From Gallionella sp. (GTDB lineage Bacteria > Pseudomonadota > Gammaproteobacteria > Burkholderiales > Gallionellaceae), in the NCBI GenBank assembly GCA_023229845.1, contig JALNYK010000009.1:1-64000 (forward strand): 64,000 bases of DNA, written 5' to 3'. The notes beneath the pieces are model-generated. The model saw only the letters and a list, made by a program, of their open reading frames with translations. It did no database searches and was not told the origin of the DNA. The translations under genes and the position numbers were made by a program. This document shows positions 32,029 to 41,297 of this stretch, piece after piece. Numbering within the stretch: the stretch's first letter is position 1; every line of letters starts with the position of its first letter.

Positions 32029-32714
32029 GCCGTCTGGGAGGCCGCCTCGACCGGAATGGACTTGCGCGCTTTCTGCTCGGCGCGCAGGTCCAGCCAGTTG
32101 CGCCCGGCGATCAGCAGGCCGAGCACGATGAACGCGCCGGGCGGCAGCACCGCGAGCAGGAAGCCGTGATAGTCGGGGATCACCGTGATCACCCAGGACT
32201 TCGCCGCTTCGCCGAACACCATGTCGATGCCGGACAGCAGCGTGCCGTGGCCGAGGATTTCGCGGATCGCGCCCAGCACGCCCAGTACGGCGGTAAGTCC
32301 CAGGCCCATCGCGATGCCGTCCAGCGCCGAGGCGGCGACGCCGTTCTTCGATGCGAACGATTCGGCGCGCGCCAGCACGATGCAGTTGGTGACGATCAGC
32401 GGCAGGAAGATGCCCAGCACGATATACAGCGAATAGGCATAGGCGTTGATCAGCAGTTGCACGATGGTGACCAGCACCGCGATCAGCAGCACATACACCG
32501 GAATGCGCGCCTCGTTCGGGATGAATTCGCGTATCGCCGCGACCGCGGCGCCCGACAGCGCCATCACCAGCGTGGTGGCCAGCCCCAGACTGACCGCATT
32601 CACCACCGAGCTGCTGATCGCCAGCAGCGGGCACAGGCCGAGCAGCTGGACGATGCCGGCGTTCTGTTTCCACAGGCCGTTGTGGAAGATGTCACGGATT
32701 TCCTGATAGGTCAT
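32025..32714 (-). CDS. rnfE: Rnf electron transport complex subunit RnfE
   Basis: A 229-aa integral membrane subunit with six predicted helices. NGLWKQNAGIVQLLGLCPLLA near the N-terminus and PLIVTNCIVLARAESFASKN carry the two conserved cysteines that, with RnfA, hold an inter-subunit iron-sulfur centre. Overlaps rnfG and nth by 4 nt each. Confidence 0.95.
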   Translation of the reverse strand: MTYQEIRDIFHNGLWKQNAGIVQLLGLCPLLAISSSVVNAVSLGLATTLVMALSGAAVAAIREFIPNEARIPVYVLLIAVLVTIVQLLINAYAYSLYIVLGIFLPLIVTNCIVLARAESFASKNGVAASALDGIAMGLGLTAVLGVLGAIREILGHGTLLSGIDMVFGEAAKSWVITVIPDYHGFLLAVLPPGAFIVLGLLIAGRNWLDLRAEQKARKSIPVEAASQTA

Positions 32715-33364
32715 TTGGCTTCCTCCTTCACGGCGGGCGCAGTCGGTGCGAACAACTCGTCATGGTGCTGTTCCGCGTAGCGCAGCGCCTTGTGCACCGC
32801 CTTGACCACCGCGCGCGGCGTGATGGTCGCGCCCGCGACGTAGTCGAATGCGCCGCCGTCCTTCTTCACCTTCCAGTCGCTATCCTTGCGGCCGGCCAGG
32901 GACTGGCCGTCGAAGCCGGCGATCCAGTTGCTCTTGGCGATCTCGATGTAGTCGCCCAGTCCCGGCGTTTCCTTGTGCGCGACCACGCGCACGCCGCCCA
33001 GGCGTCCGTCGCGGTGGACGGAAACGATCAGGTCGATGCGGCCGCTGTAGCCGTCCGGCGCGATGGCTTGCAGCACTACGATGGACGGTTCGCCGTTCAG
33101 TCGGCCGCGATAGATCGTCGTCGGCCCTTTTGCGCCCAGCAGCTCGTCGGCCGCCAGTTCGGCGGTGTCCTTCATGATGTCGTTGTCGTAGGCCGAGGCC
33201 GGCGCGATCTGCGAGACAAGTTTCAGTTTTTCCTTTTCCACGCTTTGCGCAATGGTGTCGTGCGTCAGGTCGTAGGTCAGCGCCAGCATGGCGGTGCCGA
33301 TCAGCGTGAAGAACAGCAGGTTGGCCGCGGTGTGCAGCGAGGCCTTTGCCATCGAGCGCCTCAT
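32711..33364 (-). CDS. rnfG: Rnf complex subunit RnfG (covalent FMN)
   Basis: A 217-aa subunit with one N-terminal helix and a periplasmic FMN domain. The flavinylation motif is DYVAGATITPRAV, where the Thr of GATIT would carry FMN after ApbE action. KETPGLGDYIEI is another family segment. No apbE gene is visible in this window. It overlaps rnfD and rnfE by 4 nt. Confidence 0.93.
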   Translation of the reverse strand: MRRSMAKASLHTAANLLFFTLIGTAMLALTYDLTHDTIAQSVEKEKLKLVSQIAPASAYDNDIMKDTAELAADELLGAKGPTTIYRGRLNGEPSIVVLQAIAPDGYSGRIDLIVSVHRDGRLGGVRVVAHKETPGLGDYIEIAKSNWIAGFDGQSLAGRKDSDWKVKKDGGAFDYVAGATITPRAVVKAVHKALRYAEQHHDELFAPTAPAVKEEAK

Positions 33365-34413
33365 TGCGCACCTCCGTTTTTACCGGCGGGCATCTTCTTG
33401 CCGAACACCTTGGGCTGGGTGTAGAGCACGATCAGCGGCACACAGATGTTCATCAGCAGCGTGGCGAAGGCGATGCCGTCAGGGAAGCCGCCGAACGCGC
33501 GGATCAGGTAGGTCAACAGTCCTGCGCCGGCGGCGAAGATCAGCTTGCCCCGGTTCGTGGTCGGGCCGGTCACCGGGTCGGTCAGGATGAAGAACGCGCC
33601 CAGCATCGCCGCACCCGAGAACCAGTGGAACAACGGCGTGACGTAGTGGGCCGGATCGGCCAGGTGGAACAGGCCTGCGGTGGCGAACAGCGCACCTAGA
33701 TAGGCGACCGGGACATGCCAGGTGATGATGCGCGCGGCGATCAGGTACAGGCCGCCAGCGAGGAAGCCCAGGGACACCATCTCGCTGCCTTGGCCGGCGA
33801 GTCTGCCGTAAATCGGCATGTCGAATATCTGTTTGACCGACTCGTCCAGATGCAATCGCGTTTTCAGCGTATCCAGCGGCGTCGCCATCGTGATCGCGTC
33901 CAGCGTCACGCCCGGCGGCAGCGAACCGAGGAAGGTATAGCGCAACTGGTCGAGGAAGCCCAGTTCGACCTGCCCGAGACCGTGCGGCGTCAGCCAGTGC
34001 GTCATTTGCGCCGGGAACGACACGATCAGCACCGCAAAACCGATCATCGCCGGGTTGAACGGATTGTTGCCGAGGCCGCCATACAGGTGCTTGGAAATGC
34101 TGATCGCGAATGCGGTGCCGACCACGATCAGCCACCAGGGCGCGAGCGGCGGGATGGACAGCGCCAGCAGCCAGCCGGTCAGCAGCGCGCTGTTGTCCTG
34201 CAGGAACGGTGCGACGGGACGGTTGCGCAGCTTCAGCATCGCAGCTTCGGTCGCCAGCGCGGTGACGCTGGCCAACGCGATCGAGACCAGGATCGCCGGG
34301 CCGAAATACCAGACATACATCGCAATGCCGGGAAGCAGCGCCAGCATTACCCTGAGCATGATCTGCGCGACGGTATCCGGTTTGCTGATGAAGGGCGAGA
34401 AGAATGCGGCCAT
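33361..34413 (-). CDS. rnfD: Rnf complex subunit RnfD (covalent FMN)
   Basis: A 350-aa membrane subunit with about nine helices. The flavinylation Thr lies in DAITMATPLDTLK. GLGNNPFNPAMIGFAVLIVSFP and DPVTGPTTNRGKLIFAAGAG are typical of RnfD/NqrB. It lies 1 nt after the rnfC stop and overlaps rnfG by 4 nt. Confidence 0.94.
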   Translation of the reverse strand: MAAFFSPFISKPDTVAQIMLRVMLALLPGIAMYVWYFGPAILVSIALASVTALATEAAMLKLRNRPVAPFLQDNSALLTGWLLALSIPPLAPWWLIVVGTAFAISISKHLYGGLGNNPFNPAMIGFAVLIVSFPAQMTHWLTPHGLGQVELGFLDQLRYTFLGSLPPGVTLDAITMATPLDTLKTRLHLDESVKQIFDMPIYGRLAGQGSEMVSLGFLAGGLYLIAARIITWHVPVAYLGALFATAGLFHLADPAHYVTPLFHWFSGAAMLGAFFILTDPVTGPTTNRGKLIFAAGAGLLTYLIRAFGGFPDGIAFATLLMNICVPLIVLYTQPKVFGKKMPAGKNGGAQ

Positions 34414-34414
34414 A

Positions 34415-36094
34415 TTATTCCTTCGGGGGTTCCACGTCGGACTTCGCTGTCTCGCGGATGCGCGCGCGGCGAGCCTCGATCTCGGCGATCTCCGCCAGCA
34501 GTTCCGGCGGCAGGTTCTCGGTGTTCTTCGGTTTGATTGCGGCAGCCTGCTCTTTGGCGTGTTCGATCGCCGCCTGTATTTTCATCTGGGCGGTGTTTTC
34601 CGGGGCGGCATCGGGGTTGGTCGCGACGACCGGCGGCTCGGCCGGCTTGGCGGCGGCGGCAGCTTTCTCCTTCGCGGCAAGCCGCTCGGCTTTCTCCTGC
34701 TTCTCGCGTTCGATGCGGAATTCGCGGTATTCGTGGCGTTCGCGCGCCCGGTCGGCGGCCAGCTTGTCCTGTTCGCGCATGCGGATCTCGCTTTTGGAGA
34801 AGCGGAAATATTGCACCAGCGGAATATGGCTGGGGCAGACATAGCTGCATGCGCCGCACTCGATGCAATCGAACAGGCTGAATGCCTGCGCCTGACCGAA
34901 GTTCTTCGACTGGGAGAACCAGTACAGGTCCATGGGTTGCAGGTCCGCCGGGCAGGCCTGAGCGCAGCGTGTGCAACGTATGCAGGGCAGCGTCGGCGGG
35001 GGCGGAGGAAACAGTTTCTTCGAGCCGGCGATGATGCAGTTGCCCGCCTTGACCAGCGGCACGGAGGTGGACGGCAGCGGCATGCCCATCATCGGGCCGC
35101 CCATGATGTAGCCGTCGGTGTCCGGCAGCGGTTCGCCCAGCGCGATCAGGTCGGTCAGCGGCGTACCGATCAGCGCCTCGTAGTTGCGCGGCTGGCGGAC
35201 GTTGCCAGTTACGGTGACGAAGCGCGAGACCAGCGGCTCGCCGTGCGCAACGGCGCGCCAGGCGCTGTAGACGGTGGCGACGTTGAAGCACTGCACACCG
35301 ATGTCGGTGGGCAGTTTGCCGGAAGGCACTTCCAGTCCGGTCAGCACGCGGATCAATTGCTTTGCGCTGCCGCCCGGATAGATGGTCGGCACGGCGACTA
35401 CCTTGAAGGGCAGGCCGCTGTCGGCCACCGCCAGTCGCATCGCCGCGATGGCTTCGGGTTTGTTGTCCTCGATGCCGATCAGCACTTCCCGCGAGCCCAG
35501 CATGGAGCGCAGCATTTCCGCGCCCTGCACGATTTCGGCGGCGCGTTCGCGCATCAGCATGTCGTCGCAGGTGATCCAGGGTTCGCATTCCGCGCCGTTC
35601 AGAATTAGCGTGCCGATGTCCTTGTTCGGATGGTCGCGCAGCGGGCGCAGCTTGATGTCGCTGGGGAACACCGCGCCGCCCAAGCCTACAATGCCGGCCA
35701 TGCGCAGCAGGTGGCGCAGTTCGTCTGCGGGCTGCGCGCGGTAATCGGTCGGTTTGCGTTCCACCCATTCGTCGCGTCCGTCCGGGATCAGCGTCGCGCA
35801 CAGCTCGGGCAGGCCGGAAGGATGGGCGACCGGCTGCATGTCGATCGCGGTTATCGTGCCGGAAGTCGGCGCATGGATCGCGCTGGAGATGAAGCCTGCG
35901 GGTTCGCCGATCAGCTGGCCTTTCAGCACATGGTCGCCGACCTGCACCACCGGCTTGGCCGCTTCTCCCGCATGCTGGCGGAACGGGACGATCAGCTTTG
36001 CAGGGATGGGCGCGGTCGCGGTCGGCTGTTGCGTCGACTGCGTCTTGTTGCCGGGAGGATGCACCCCGCCGTGAAATTTGAACAGCGTCCTCAT
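34415..36094 (-). CDS. rnfC: Rnf complex subunit RnfC (NADH/FMN and 4Fe-4S)
   Basis: A 559-aa peripheral subunit taking electrons from NADH or passing them to it. GIVGLGGAVFPSDIKL is the nucleotide/FMN-binding Gly-rich loop. Two ferredoxin motifs follow: CIRCTRCAQACP and CIECGACSYVCP. A Lys/Glu/Ala-rich coiled tail (about residues 440-559) is common in proteobacterial RnfC. The ATG at 36094 overlaps the rnfB stop; the open frame back to 36562 is a shadow of rnfB. Confidence 0.95.
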   Translation of the reverse strand: MRTLFKFHGGVHPPGNKTQSTQQPTATAPIPAKLIVPFRQHAGEAAKPVVQVGDHVLKGQLIGEPAGFISSAIHAPTSGTITAIDMQPVAHPSGLPELCATLIPDGRDEWVERKPTDYRAQPADELRHLLRMAGIVGLGGAVFPSDIKLRPLRDHPNKDIGTLILNGAECEPWITCDDMLMRERAAEIVQGAEMLRSMLGSREVLIGIEDNKPEAIAAMRLAVADSGLPFKVVAVPTIYPGGSAKQLIRVLTGLEVPSGKLPTDIGVQCFNVATVYSAWRAVAHGEPLVSRFVTVTGNVRQPRNYEALIGTPLTDLIALGEPLPDTDGYIMGGPMMGMPLPSTSVPLVKAGNCIIAGSKKLFPPPPPTLPCIRCTRCAQACPADLQPMDLYWFSQSKNFGQAQAFSLFDCIECGACSYVCPSHIPLVQYFRFSKSEIRMREQDKLAADRARERHEYREFRIEREKQEKAERLAAKEKAAAAAKPAEPPVVATNPDAAPENTAQMKIQAAIEHAKEQAAAIKPKNTENLPPELLAEIAEIEARRARIRETAKSDVEPPKE

Positions 36095-36696
36095 GCGGGT
36101 GTCCGACTTTTGGTTTCCGGGCTTTTGGTTTCCGGGCTTGTGATTTTCGGGGGCACGGATTTCAGGGCGTAGACCGGATATTTCCATTTCCAGTTTTCGA
36201 CGTTCTCGCCTATGGTCACCATGCTGATGCAATCGACCGGGCAGGGCGCGATGCATAATTCGCAGCCGGTGCATTCCGAGGCGATGATGGTGTGCATCTG
36301 CTTCGCCGCGCCCATGATCGCATCGACCGGGCAGGCTTGCAGGCACAGCGTGCAGCCGATGCAAGTGTTCTCGTCGATGAAGGCGACGGCCTTGGGTTTG
36401 GGTTCCGCGCCTGCGCCGAAAGGCTTGAACTCGACGCCGAGCAGGTCGGCCAGTTTCTGTATGCCTTCCTCGCCGCCGGGCGGGCACAGGTTGATGTCGG
36501 CTTCGCCGCTCACGATGGCGTCGGCATAGGGGCGGCAGCCGGGATAGCCGCACTGGCCGCATTGCGTCTGCGGCAGCAGCGCATCGACCTTGTCCGCCAG
36601 CGGATTGCCTTCGACGCGGAACTTGATCGCGGAATAGCCCAGCACCGCGCCGAGCGCGATCGCAATCGCAGACATCACCAGCAGCGCCGACAGCAT
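36091..36696 (-). CDS. rnfB: Rnf complex iron-sulfur subunit RnfB
   Basis: 201 aa. N-terminal anchor helix, a 4Fe-4S domain with CGQCGYPGC, then two ferredoxin clusters CIGCTLCLQACPVDAI and CTGCELCIAPCPVDCI. The last about 25 residues (SPETKSPETKSR) are encoded by a 15-bp tandem repeat and look expendable. The start overlaps the rnfA stop by one base (TAATG). Confidence 0.95.
   Translation of the reverse strand: MLSALLVMSAIAIALGAVLGYSAIKFRVEGNPLADKVDALLPQTQCGQCGYPGCRPYADAIVSGEADINLCPPGGEEGIQKLADLLGVEFKPFGAGAEPKPKAVAFIDENTCIGCTLCLQACPVDAIMGAAKQMHTIIASECTGCELCIAPCPVDCISMVTIGENVENWKWKYPVYALKSVPPKITSPETKSPETKSRTPA
36107..36151 (-). repeat. 15-bp tandem repeat encoding the RnfB tail
   Basis: Two identical CTTTTGGTTTCCGGG units (36107-36121, 36122-36136) and a third with three changes (36137-36151) encode Ser-Pro-Glu-Thr-Lys repeats at the RnfB C-terminus. 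Repeat number could vary without frame loss. Confidence 0.85.
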
Positions 36697-37271
36697 TATT
36701 TAATCAACCCCGAGAATCCCATGAACGCCAGACTCATCAGCCCGGCGGTAATCATCGCGATGGCCGATCCCCTGAATATTCCCGGCACGTCCGCGCCTTC
36801 CATGCGCTCGCGCATGCCGGCGAACAGCACCATCACCAGCGTGAAGCCGAGCGCGCCGCCCATGCCGAAGAAGATCGATTCCATGAAGTTGTGGTTGGCC
36901 TGCACGTTCAGCAGTGGGATGCCCAGCACCGCGCAGTTGGTGGTGATCAGCGGCAGGTAGATGCCCAGCACCTGATGCAGCACTGGACTGGTTTTCTGGA
37001 TCACCATCTCGGTGAACTGCACGATGCCGGCGATCACCACGATGAACGACAGCGTGGTCAGATAGGACAGTTCGGGCCCGAGCAGGTATTCATTGATCAG
37101 GTAGCTGGCGCCCGAAGCCAGCGTCAGCACGAATGTCGTGGCCATGCCCATGCCTATGGAGGCCTCCAACTTCTTGGAGACCCCCATGAACGGGCACAGC
37201 CCGAGAATTTTGACCATCACGATGTTGTTTACAAACACCGTTGCGACCAGAATCAGCAGATATTCAGTCAT
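36696..37271 (-). CDS. rnfA: Rnf electron transport complex subunit RnfA
   Basis: A 191-aa six-helix membrane subunit homologous to RnfE: VNNIVMVKILGLCPFMG and PLITTNCAVLG hold the conserved cysteines. First gene of the leftward rnfABCDGE-nth-DUF1841 operon, which matches E. coli rsxABCDGE-nth in order. It may drive ferredoxin reduction at the expense of the ion gradient, or keep SoxR-like sensors reduced. ATG 37271 is chosen over 37283 by family start (MTEYLLILVATVFVNN). Confidence 0.95.
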   Translation of the reverse strand: MTEYLLILVATVFVNNIVMVKILGLCPFMGVSKKLEASIGMGMATTFVLTLASGASYLINEYLLGPELSYLTTLSFIVVIAGIVQFTEMVIQKTSPVLHQVLGIYLPLITTNCAVLGIPLLNVQANHNFMESIFFGMGGALGFTLVMVLFAGMRERMEGADVPGIFRGSAIAMITAGLMSLAFMGFSGLIK

Positions 37272-37449
37272 ACATGCTCTCAAAAACAGGCGCGGATTAT
37301 GCTCTTATTCGCCCCCCCCATCAACTGCGTCCAGGGCATATGGATATGCCGGGAAGTTTGGTGCAAGGGCCGCCGGAACGGGCGGCAACAACCGCGGACG
37401 GCCGCTTGCGGGTAGAATCCAGCCCATTTTCAGCATTCGTCCACCGGAA

Positions 37450-37800
37450 ATGGCGAAAGACCCCACCGATTACAGCACCGTCGATTTCATCGCGCCTGCG
37501 CTGCATGTGACATGCGGGCAGGTGCTGATGGACCGGCAGAGGCATATCGCGATCGTCGCGAAGAAGGGCCGCACCTGCGCGCATCTGGTGCGAGTAAAGT
37601 CCGGCGTGCTGAAGCTGACCAAGCTATCCGCCAAGGAGCTGGTCGAGGAATGGTCTGACGCGGACTATCCGTTCGACCGCGCGGTCGCGAAACTGCAGGA
37701 ATTGGGGCGGCAGCACGGTATCACCGAGGCGGCGCGCCTCGCGCTTGAATGGTTGGCCAAGTCGGGTTGCGAGCCGACACAGCATCGGCTGTTCGGTTGA
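37450..37800 (+). CDS. Conserved hypothetical protein, 116 aa
   Basis: Small soluble protein with no recognised domain. The N-terminal part has HIAIVAKKGRTCAHLVRVKSG and the C-terminal half is helical (LAKLQELGRQHGI and TEAARLALEWLA). It ends CEPTQHRLFG. A decayed second copy of this C-terminus (EPTQHRLFG with only synonymous changes) lies at 40480-40556, so the family was once duplicated. Divergent from rnfA, convergent with the next GGDEF/EAL gene. Confidence 0.7.
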   Translation: MAKDPTDYSTVDFIAPALHVTCGQVLMDRQRHIAIVAKKGRTCAHLVRVKSGVLKLTKLSAKELVEEWSDADYPFDRAVAKLQELGRQHGITEAARLALEWLAKSGCEPTQHRLFG

Positions 37801-37941
37801 ATTCAATTCCCTCTACTCTTCTGCAGCAGGGACGACATGATCTGCGTTATCCCACTGGGGGGCGCTGATGCAGTTTGGGGTCCCATATACGCATTCTCCA
37901 TTGTAAAGAATATTTGCTGGCCGTCTGGATTGAGAGTTTGA

Positions 37942-39996
37942 TTAACCCTCCGGATTGAGCGACTTCGTCATAAATGCCTCGAAGTCGGCGAAGGAGAGAG
38001 GGCGGCTCAGGTAATAGCCCTGAATGATGTCGCAGCCGTGATGTCGCAAGAACTCAAGCTGGTCTAGCGTTTCAACGCCTTCGGCAATAACTTCCAGCTT
38101 CAGCCCATGTGCCATGGCGATAATTGTCCTCACCAGTTCGGCGCTGTGCAGGTCGGTATTCACATCGCGAACAAAAGACTGGTCGATCTTCAGAAAATCG
38201 ACGGGGAGCCTTTTCAGGTAACTTAGCGACGAATAACCCGTCCCAAAATCATCGATGGACAGGTTGATGCCAAGGCGTTTTAATACAACCAGAAATTCAG
38301 TGTTGGATTCAACATCGTGCATGACGGCACTCTCTGTGAGTTCGATCTCCAGAAAGCGCGGAGCTAGTCCGGTTGTATCTAGGATGACTGAAATTGCATC
38401 CAGCAGGTCTTCATCCTTGAATTGGACTGCAGACAGGTTGACCGCCACATGCAGATCGACGAAACCTTTTGCGTGCAACTCGCTGGTTTTGCGGCAAGCT
38501 TCCTCAAGAATAATTTTCCCGAGCGCGATAATTAGCCCGGTGTCTTCCGCCACACCGATAAACACGCTGGGCGAAACCAGGCCGCGACTGGGGTGGTTCC
38601 AGCGCACTAGCGCTTCCATGCCGATTACGGTGTTGGTCTCCAATCTTTGTTTGGGTTGGTAGAAGACCTCGATTTCGCCGCGTTCCAAAGCTCTTCGCAA
38701 GTCATTCTCGATGATGGTGCGCTCAACCGCACTTTCATTCATTGATGGAGTAAAGAATACGAAAGTATTCCGCCCCATCTCCTTTGCTTTGTACAAGGCA
38801 CTGTCGGCTTTTTTCAGAATATCGTCAGGTGTCACGCCGTCTTGCGGCGCCACGCTGATGCCTATGCTGGCCCCGATAAATAATTCATGCTCATTGATCG
38901 AGAAAGGTTTCCTTAAATCGGCCATCACTTGCTCGACAAGCAAGTTGACGTCGCTCATGTCGTCGATTAGCGGCAGCAGAACGGTGTATTCGTCCCCCCC
39001 CATGCGCGCGAGGGTGTCGCCTTTGTGCAGGCGCGCTTTCAGCCGTTCGGCAACGGCAATCAGCAACTTGTCGCCGAGTTCCAGCCCGAATGAATCATTC
39101 ACATTTTTGAACCGATCCAGATCGATCAGCAGCACAGCCGCTTTTTTCTGGTTTCTTTCTGCCTGGCTGACGGCGAGTTCAAGATGCTCGCTGAACATCA
39201 GACGATTGGGCAAATCAGTCAAGGCATCGTGATAGGCCAAATAATGCAGACGTTCTTCACTGCGCTTATGTTCGGATACATCGCTGAAAAGTCCGACATA
39301 CTGCGTAACCTTGCCCTGGCTATCCCTGATGGCGGTTATGTTCAGCCATTCCGGATATATCTCCCCGTTCTTGCGCTTGCTCCAGATTTCACCCGTCCAC
39401 TTGCCGTCCTCATTCAGTCGCTCCCAAATCAGCCTGTAGAAATTCTCATCATGCTTGCCTGACTTCAATAGCGAGGTTTTCTTGCCTATCACTTCGGCAG
39501 GCTGATATCCGGTGATGTTTGAAAACGCCGGATTTACAGCTTGTATCAATGTATTCTGATCCGTGATGATGATGCCTTCCACGGTGTTCTCATATATTCT
39601 GGAAAATTGCTCGCCTTTTTGCGTCAGATCGAAGCGGTTGAATGCTTCCTGAACGTTGGCCAGCAGTAAATCGTTATCCCACGGCTTAAGCAGGAATTTA
39701 TAGATATTCCCGCGATTGATTGCATCGGTGATTGCTTCTACATCTGAATATCCGCTCAGCACCATGCGCACCGCTTCCGGGTACAGCACCTTGGCTTGAC
39801 TCAGCAACTCGGAACCCGTCATGTTGGGCATCCGCTGGTCGGTCAATATCACTTCAACTTCATTCGAGGCCAGCAAGCGCAGGGCTTCTTCTCCACTGCT
39901 TGCGGTAAGCAGGTATAAGCCCTGGTTCCTGAACAGCCGCGTGAGGGCATTCAATATATGGGGTTCGTCATCGACTATCAGCAATGTTCGTCTCAT
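37942..39996 (-). CDS. Response regulator with PAS, GGDEF and EAL domains
   Basis: A 684-aa soluble protein: receiver at 1-125 (LLIVDDEP, phospho-Asp in VILTDQRMPNM, Lys in FLLKPW), PAS at about 135-255, GGDEF at about 260-420 with GGDEY, and EAL at about 430-680 with IGMEALVRWNHP, DDFGTGYSSLSYL, KIDQSFVRD and AEGVET. Y for F in GGDEF is tolerated in active cyclases. The cognate kinase is not adjacent; the hybrid kinase at 22.5 kb is one candidate. Visibly less GC-rich than its neighbours. Confidence 0.92.
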   Translation of the reverse strand: MRRTLLIVDDEPHILNALTRLFRNQGLYLLTASSGEEALRLLASNEVEVILTDQRMPNMTGSELLSQAKVLYPEAVRMVLSGYSDVEAITDAINRGNIYKFLLKPWDNDLLLANVQEAFNRFDLTQKGEQFSRIYENTVEGIIITDQNTLIQAVNPAFSNITGYQPAEVIGKKTSLLKSGKHDENFYRLIWERLNEDGKWTGEIWSKRKNGEIYPEWLNITAIRDSQGKVTQYVGLFSDVSEHKRSEERLHYLAYHDALTDLPNRLMFSEHLELAVSQAERNQKKAAVLLIDLDRFKNVNDSFGLELGDKLLIAVAERLKARLHKGDTLARMGGDEYTVLLPLIDDMSDVNLLVEQVMADLRKPFSINEHELFIGASIGISVAPQDGVTPDDILKKADSALYKAKEMGRNTFVFFTPSMNESAVERTIIENDLRRALERGEIEVFYQPKQRLETNTVIGMEALVRWNHPSRGLVSPSVFIGVAEDTGLIIALGKIILEEACRKTSELHAKGFVDLHVAVNLSAVQFKDEDLLDAISVILDTTGLAPRFLEIELTESAVMHDVESNTEFLVVLKRLGINLSIDDFGTGYSSLSYLKRLPVDFLKIDQSFVRDVNTDLHSAELVRTIIAMAHGLKLEVIAEGVETLDQLEFLRHHGCDIIQGYYLSRPLSFADFEAFMTKSLNPEG

Positions 39997-40010
39997 TTTT
40001 CCAGCTCCTG

Positions 40011-40310
40011 TTACTGATGCGACTCGGCGATCAACGCTTTGCCATCATCCAGAAATGTAGCCCTTTTGTCTTGTTGCAAGTTTATGGTATATCGGCTTCC
40101 GTATTCAGGTTTAGCAACTTCAGCAGGATAGGGGCGATTTCCGGCAAAGGCAGAACATAATGTGCGCTCCGCCTTTCGGCGTTCGAGCAATTCCGGCAGG
40201 ATTATGTCTCGGAGCAGCACATGCTGCTCTCTGTCGCGGAAAAAATAGGTTTCGCCCACACTCAACAGGAGGGTGAGCGCTTCCCGCTCATGTTGGCCCC
40301 AAGTAGTCAT
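40011..40310 (-). pseudogene. CheR-type methyltransferase remnant
   Basis: A 99-codon frame keeps LLSVGETYFFRDREQHVLLR and ILPELLERRKAERTL, the signature of CheR-family SAM methyltransferases. It then loses the expected WSAGCSTGEEPYS (here CSAFAGNRPYP), and neither the N-terminal domain nor the rest of the SAM fold is present. Broken and probably non-functional. Confidence 0.7.
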
Positions 40311-40388
40311 GTCCGGTATCTCCCAAATAGAAATGTCCGCAGATGATACAACCCAGCCCAGTTAAAAACAGCGGCGGATATTTTGAAA

Positions 40389-40487
40389 ATGGGCAAACTG
40401 ATGAGTCACAAAGAAGCGATTGGAATGTCTGCACCCATCCGATGCGCGAGCGCCGCCCACGCTTCGGCGAAATGATCCAGATTGACG
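40389..40487 (+). pseudogene. Transposase remnant (ISNCY/integrase-like)
   Basis: MGKLMSHKEAI (from 40389) resembles a transposase N-terminus. About 20 bases further on, in another frame, comes MRERRPRFGEMIQIDG, the start of a DDE integrase domain of the kind seen in ISNCY-type elements. The intervening few hundred codons and everything after the first catalytic Asp are missing. Confidence 0.6.
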
Positions 40488-40556
40488 GCGCGTATCGCGA
40501 TCGAGAAGTTGTCCCGGTCTGGGCGCGAGCCGACGCAGCATCGATTGTTCGGCTGA
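40480..40556 (+). pseudogene. C-terminal remnant of a paralogue of the 116-aa protein
   Basis: The frame reads ARIAIEKLSRSGREPTQHRLFG and stops, parallel to ARLALEWLAKSGCEPTQHRLFG at the end of the 37450-37800 gene. The last 32 nt match at 28 positions and all four differences are synonymous, showing it was under protein-level selection before it was cut off. It is fused to the transposase remnant. Confidence 0.7.
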
Positions 40557-40733
40557 AGCCTTTACAGTTCCGATTCCCCCGACTTGAAACAGGCGAACCT
40601 TGTACAGGGAATGCCGTATGGACGGGTGGAATTGCCGGTGCGATGATCCAACGGCATTCGATGAGATCTTCCCGGAGATTCGCCGCAACGGGGGCTTGAT
40701 CGTGATGCGACGTTCCTCGCAAAGGAGAAAGCC

Positions 40734-41285
40734 ATGACGAACAAAACCATGAAACATCCCTTCCTGACGGATATCCAGACCTTGCGCGCGCGCGCGCGCC
40801 AGCACATCGAGCAGGGCGCGGTGACCGACGGCTACAAGGCCGACCGCAAGGTGGTCATTGATTTGCTGAACGAGGCGCTGGCCACCGAGATCATCTGCGT
40901 GCTGCGCTACAAGCGCCACTACTTCATGGCATGCGGAATCAACGCCGATTCGGTCGCTCAGGAGTTCCTGCAGCATGCGAACGAAGAGCAGACGCATGCC
41001 GACCAGATCGCCGCGCGCATCGTGCAATTGAAGGGCGAACCGAACTTTAGCCCGCACGGACTGGCGACCCGAGCGCATGCGGAATACGTCGAGGGGGATA
41101 CGCTGATCGACATGATCAAGGAGGACCTGATCGCCGAACGCATCGCGATCGACTCCTATCGCGAAATGATCGACTACCTGGGGACGAACGATACGACCAC
41201 GCGGCGCATGCTGGAAGGCATCCTGGCGATGGAGGAAGAGCACGCGGACGACCTGTCAAACCTACTGGAAGACCTGTCGCGCTAG
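40734..41285 (+). CDS. Ferritin-like/bacterioferritin-family protein
   Basis: A 183-aa four-helix diiron protein. Ligand residues are seen in NEALATEI (Glu), HANEEQTHAD (Glu...His), EDLIAERIAIDSYREM (Glu) and AMEEEHADDLSNLL (Glu...His). Probably stores or oxidises iron and protects DNA in the cytoplasm. AAAGGAGA at 40721-40728 serves the ATG. A Dps-like or bacterioferritin subclass cannot be fixed; no heme-binding Met was assigned. Confidence 0.85.
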   Translation: MTNKTMKHPFLTDIQTLRARARQHIEQGAVTDGYKADRKVVIDLLNEALATEIICVLRYKRHYFMACGINADSVAQEFLQHANEEQTHADQIAARIVQLKGEPNFSPHGLATRAHAEYVEGDTLIDMIKEDLIAERIAIDSYREMIDYLGTNDTTTRRMLEGILAMEEEHADDLSNLLEDLSR

Positions 41286-41297
41286 GGCTGTGTCGGC

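Noticed and set aside
31396..32673. 425-codon frame suggesting an N-terminal extension of endonuclease III
   Set aside because: The extension is an out-of-frame reading of rnfE; Nth starts at MNAAKRREIF (32028) with the usual length.
34415..36562. 715-codon frame suggesting a longer RnfC
   Set aside because: The part beyond 36094 lies out of frame over rnfB. RnfC begins at MRTLFKFHGGVHPPG, with an ATGA overlap to rnfB.
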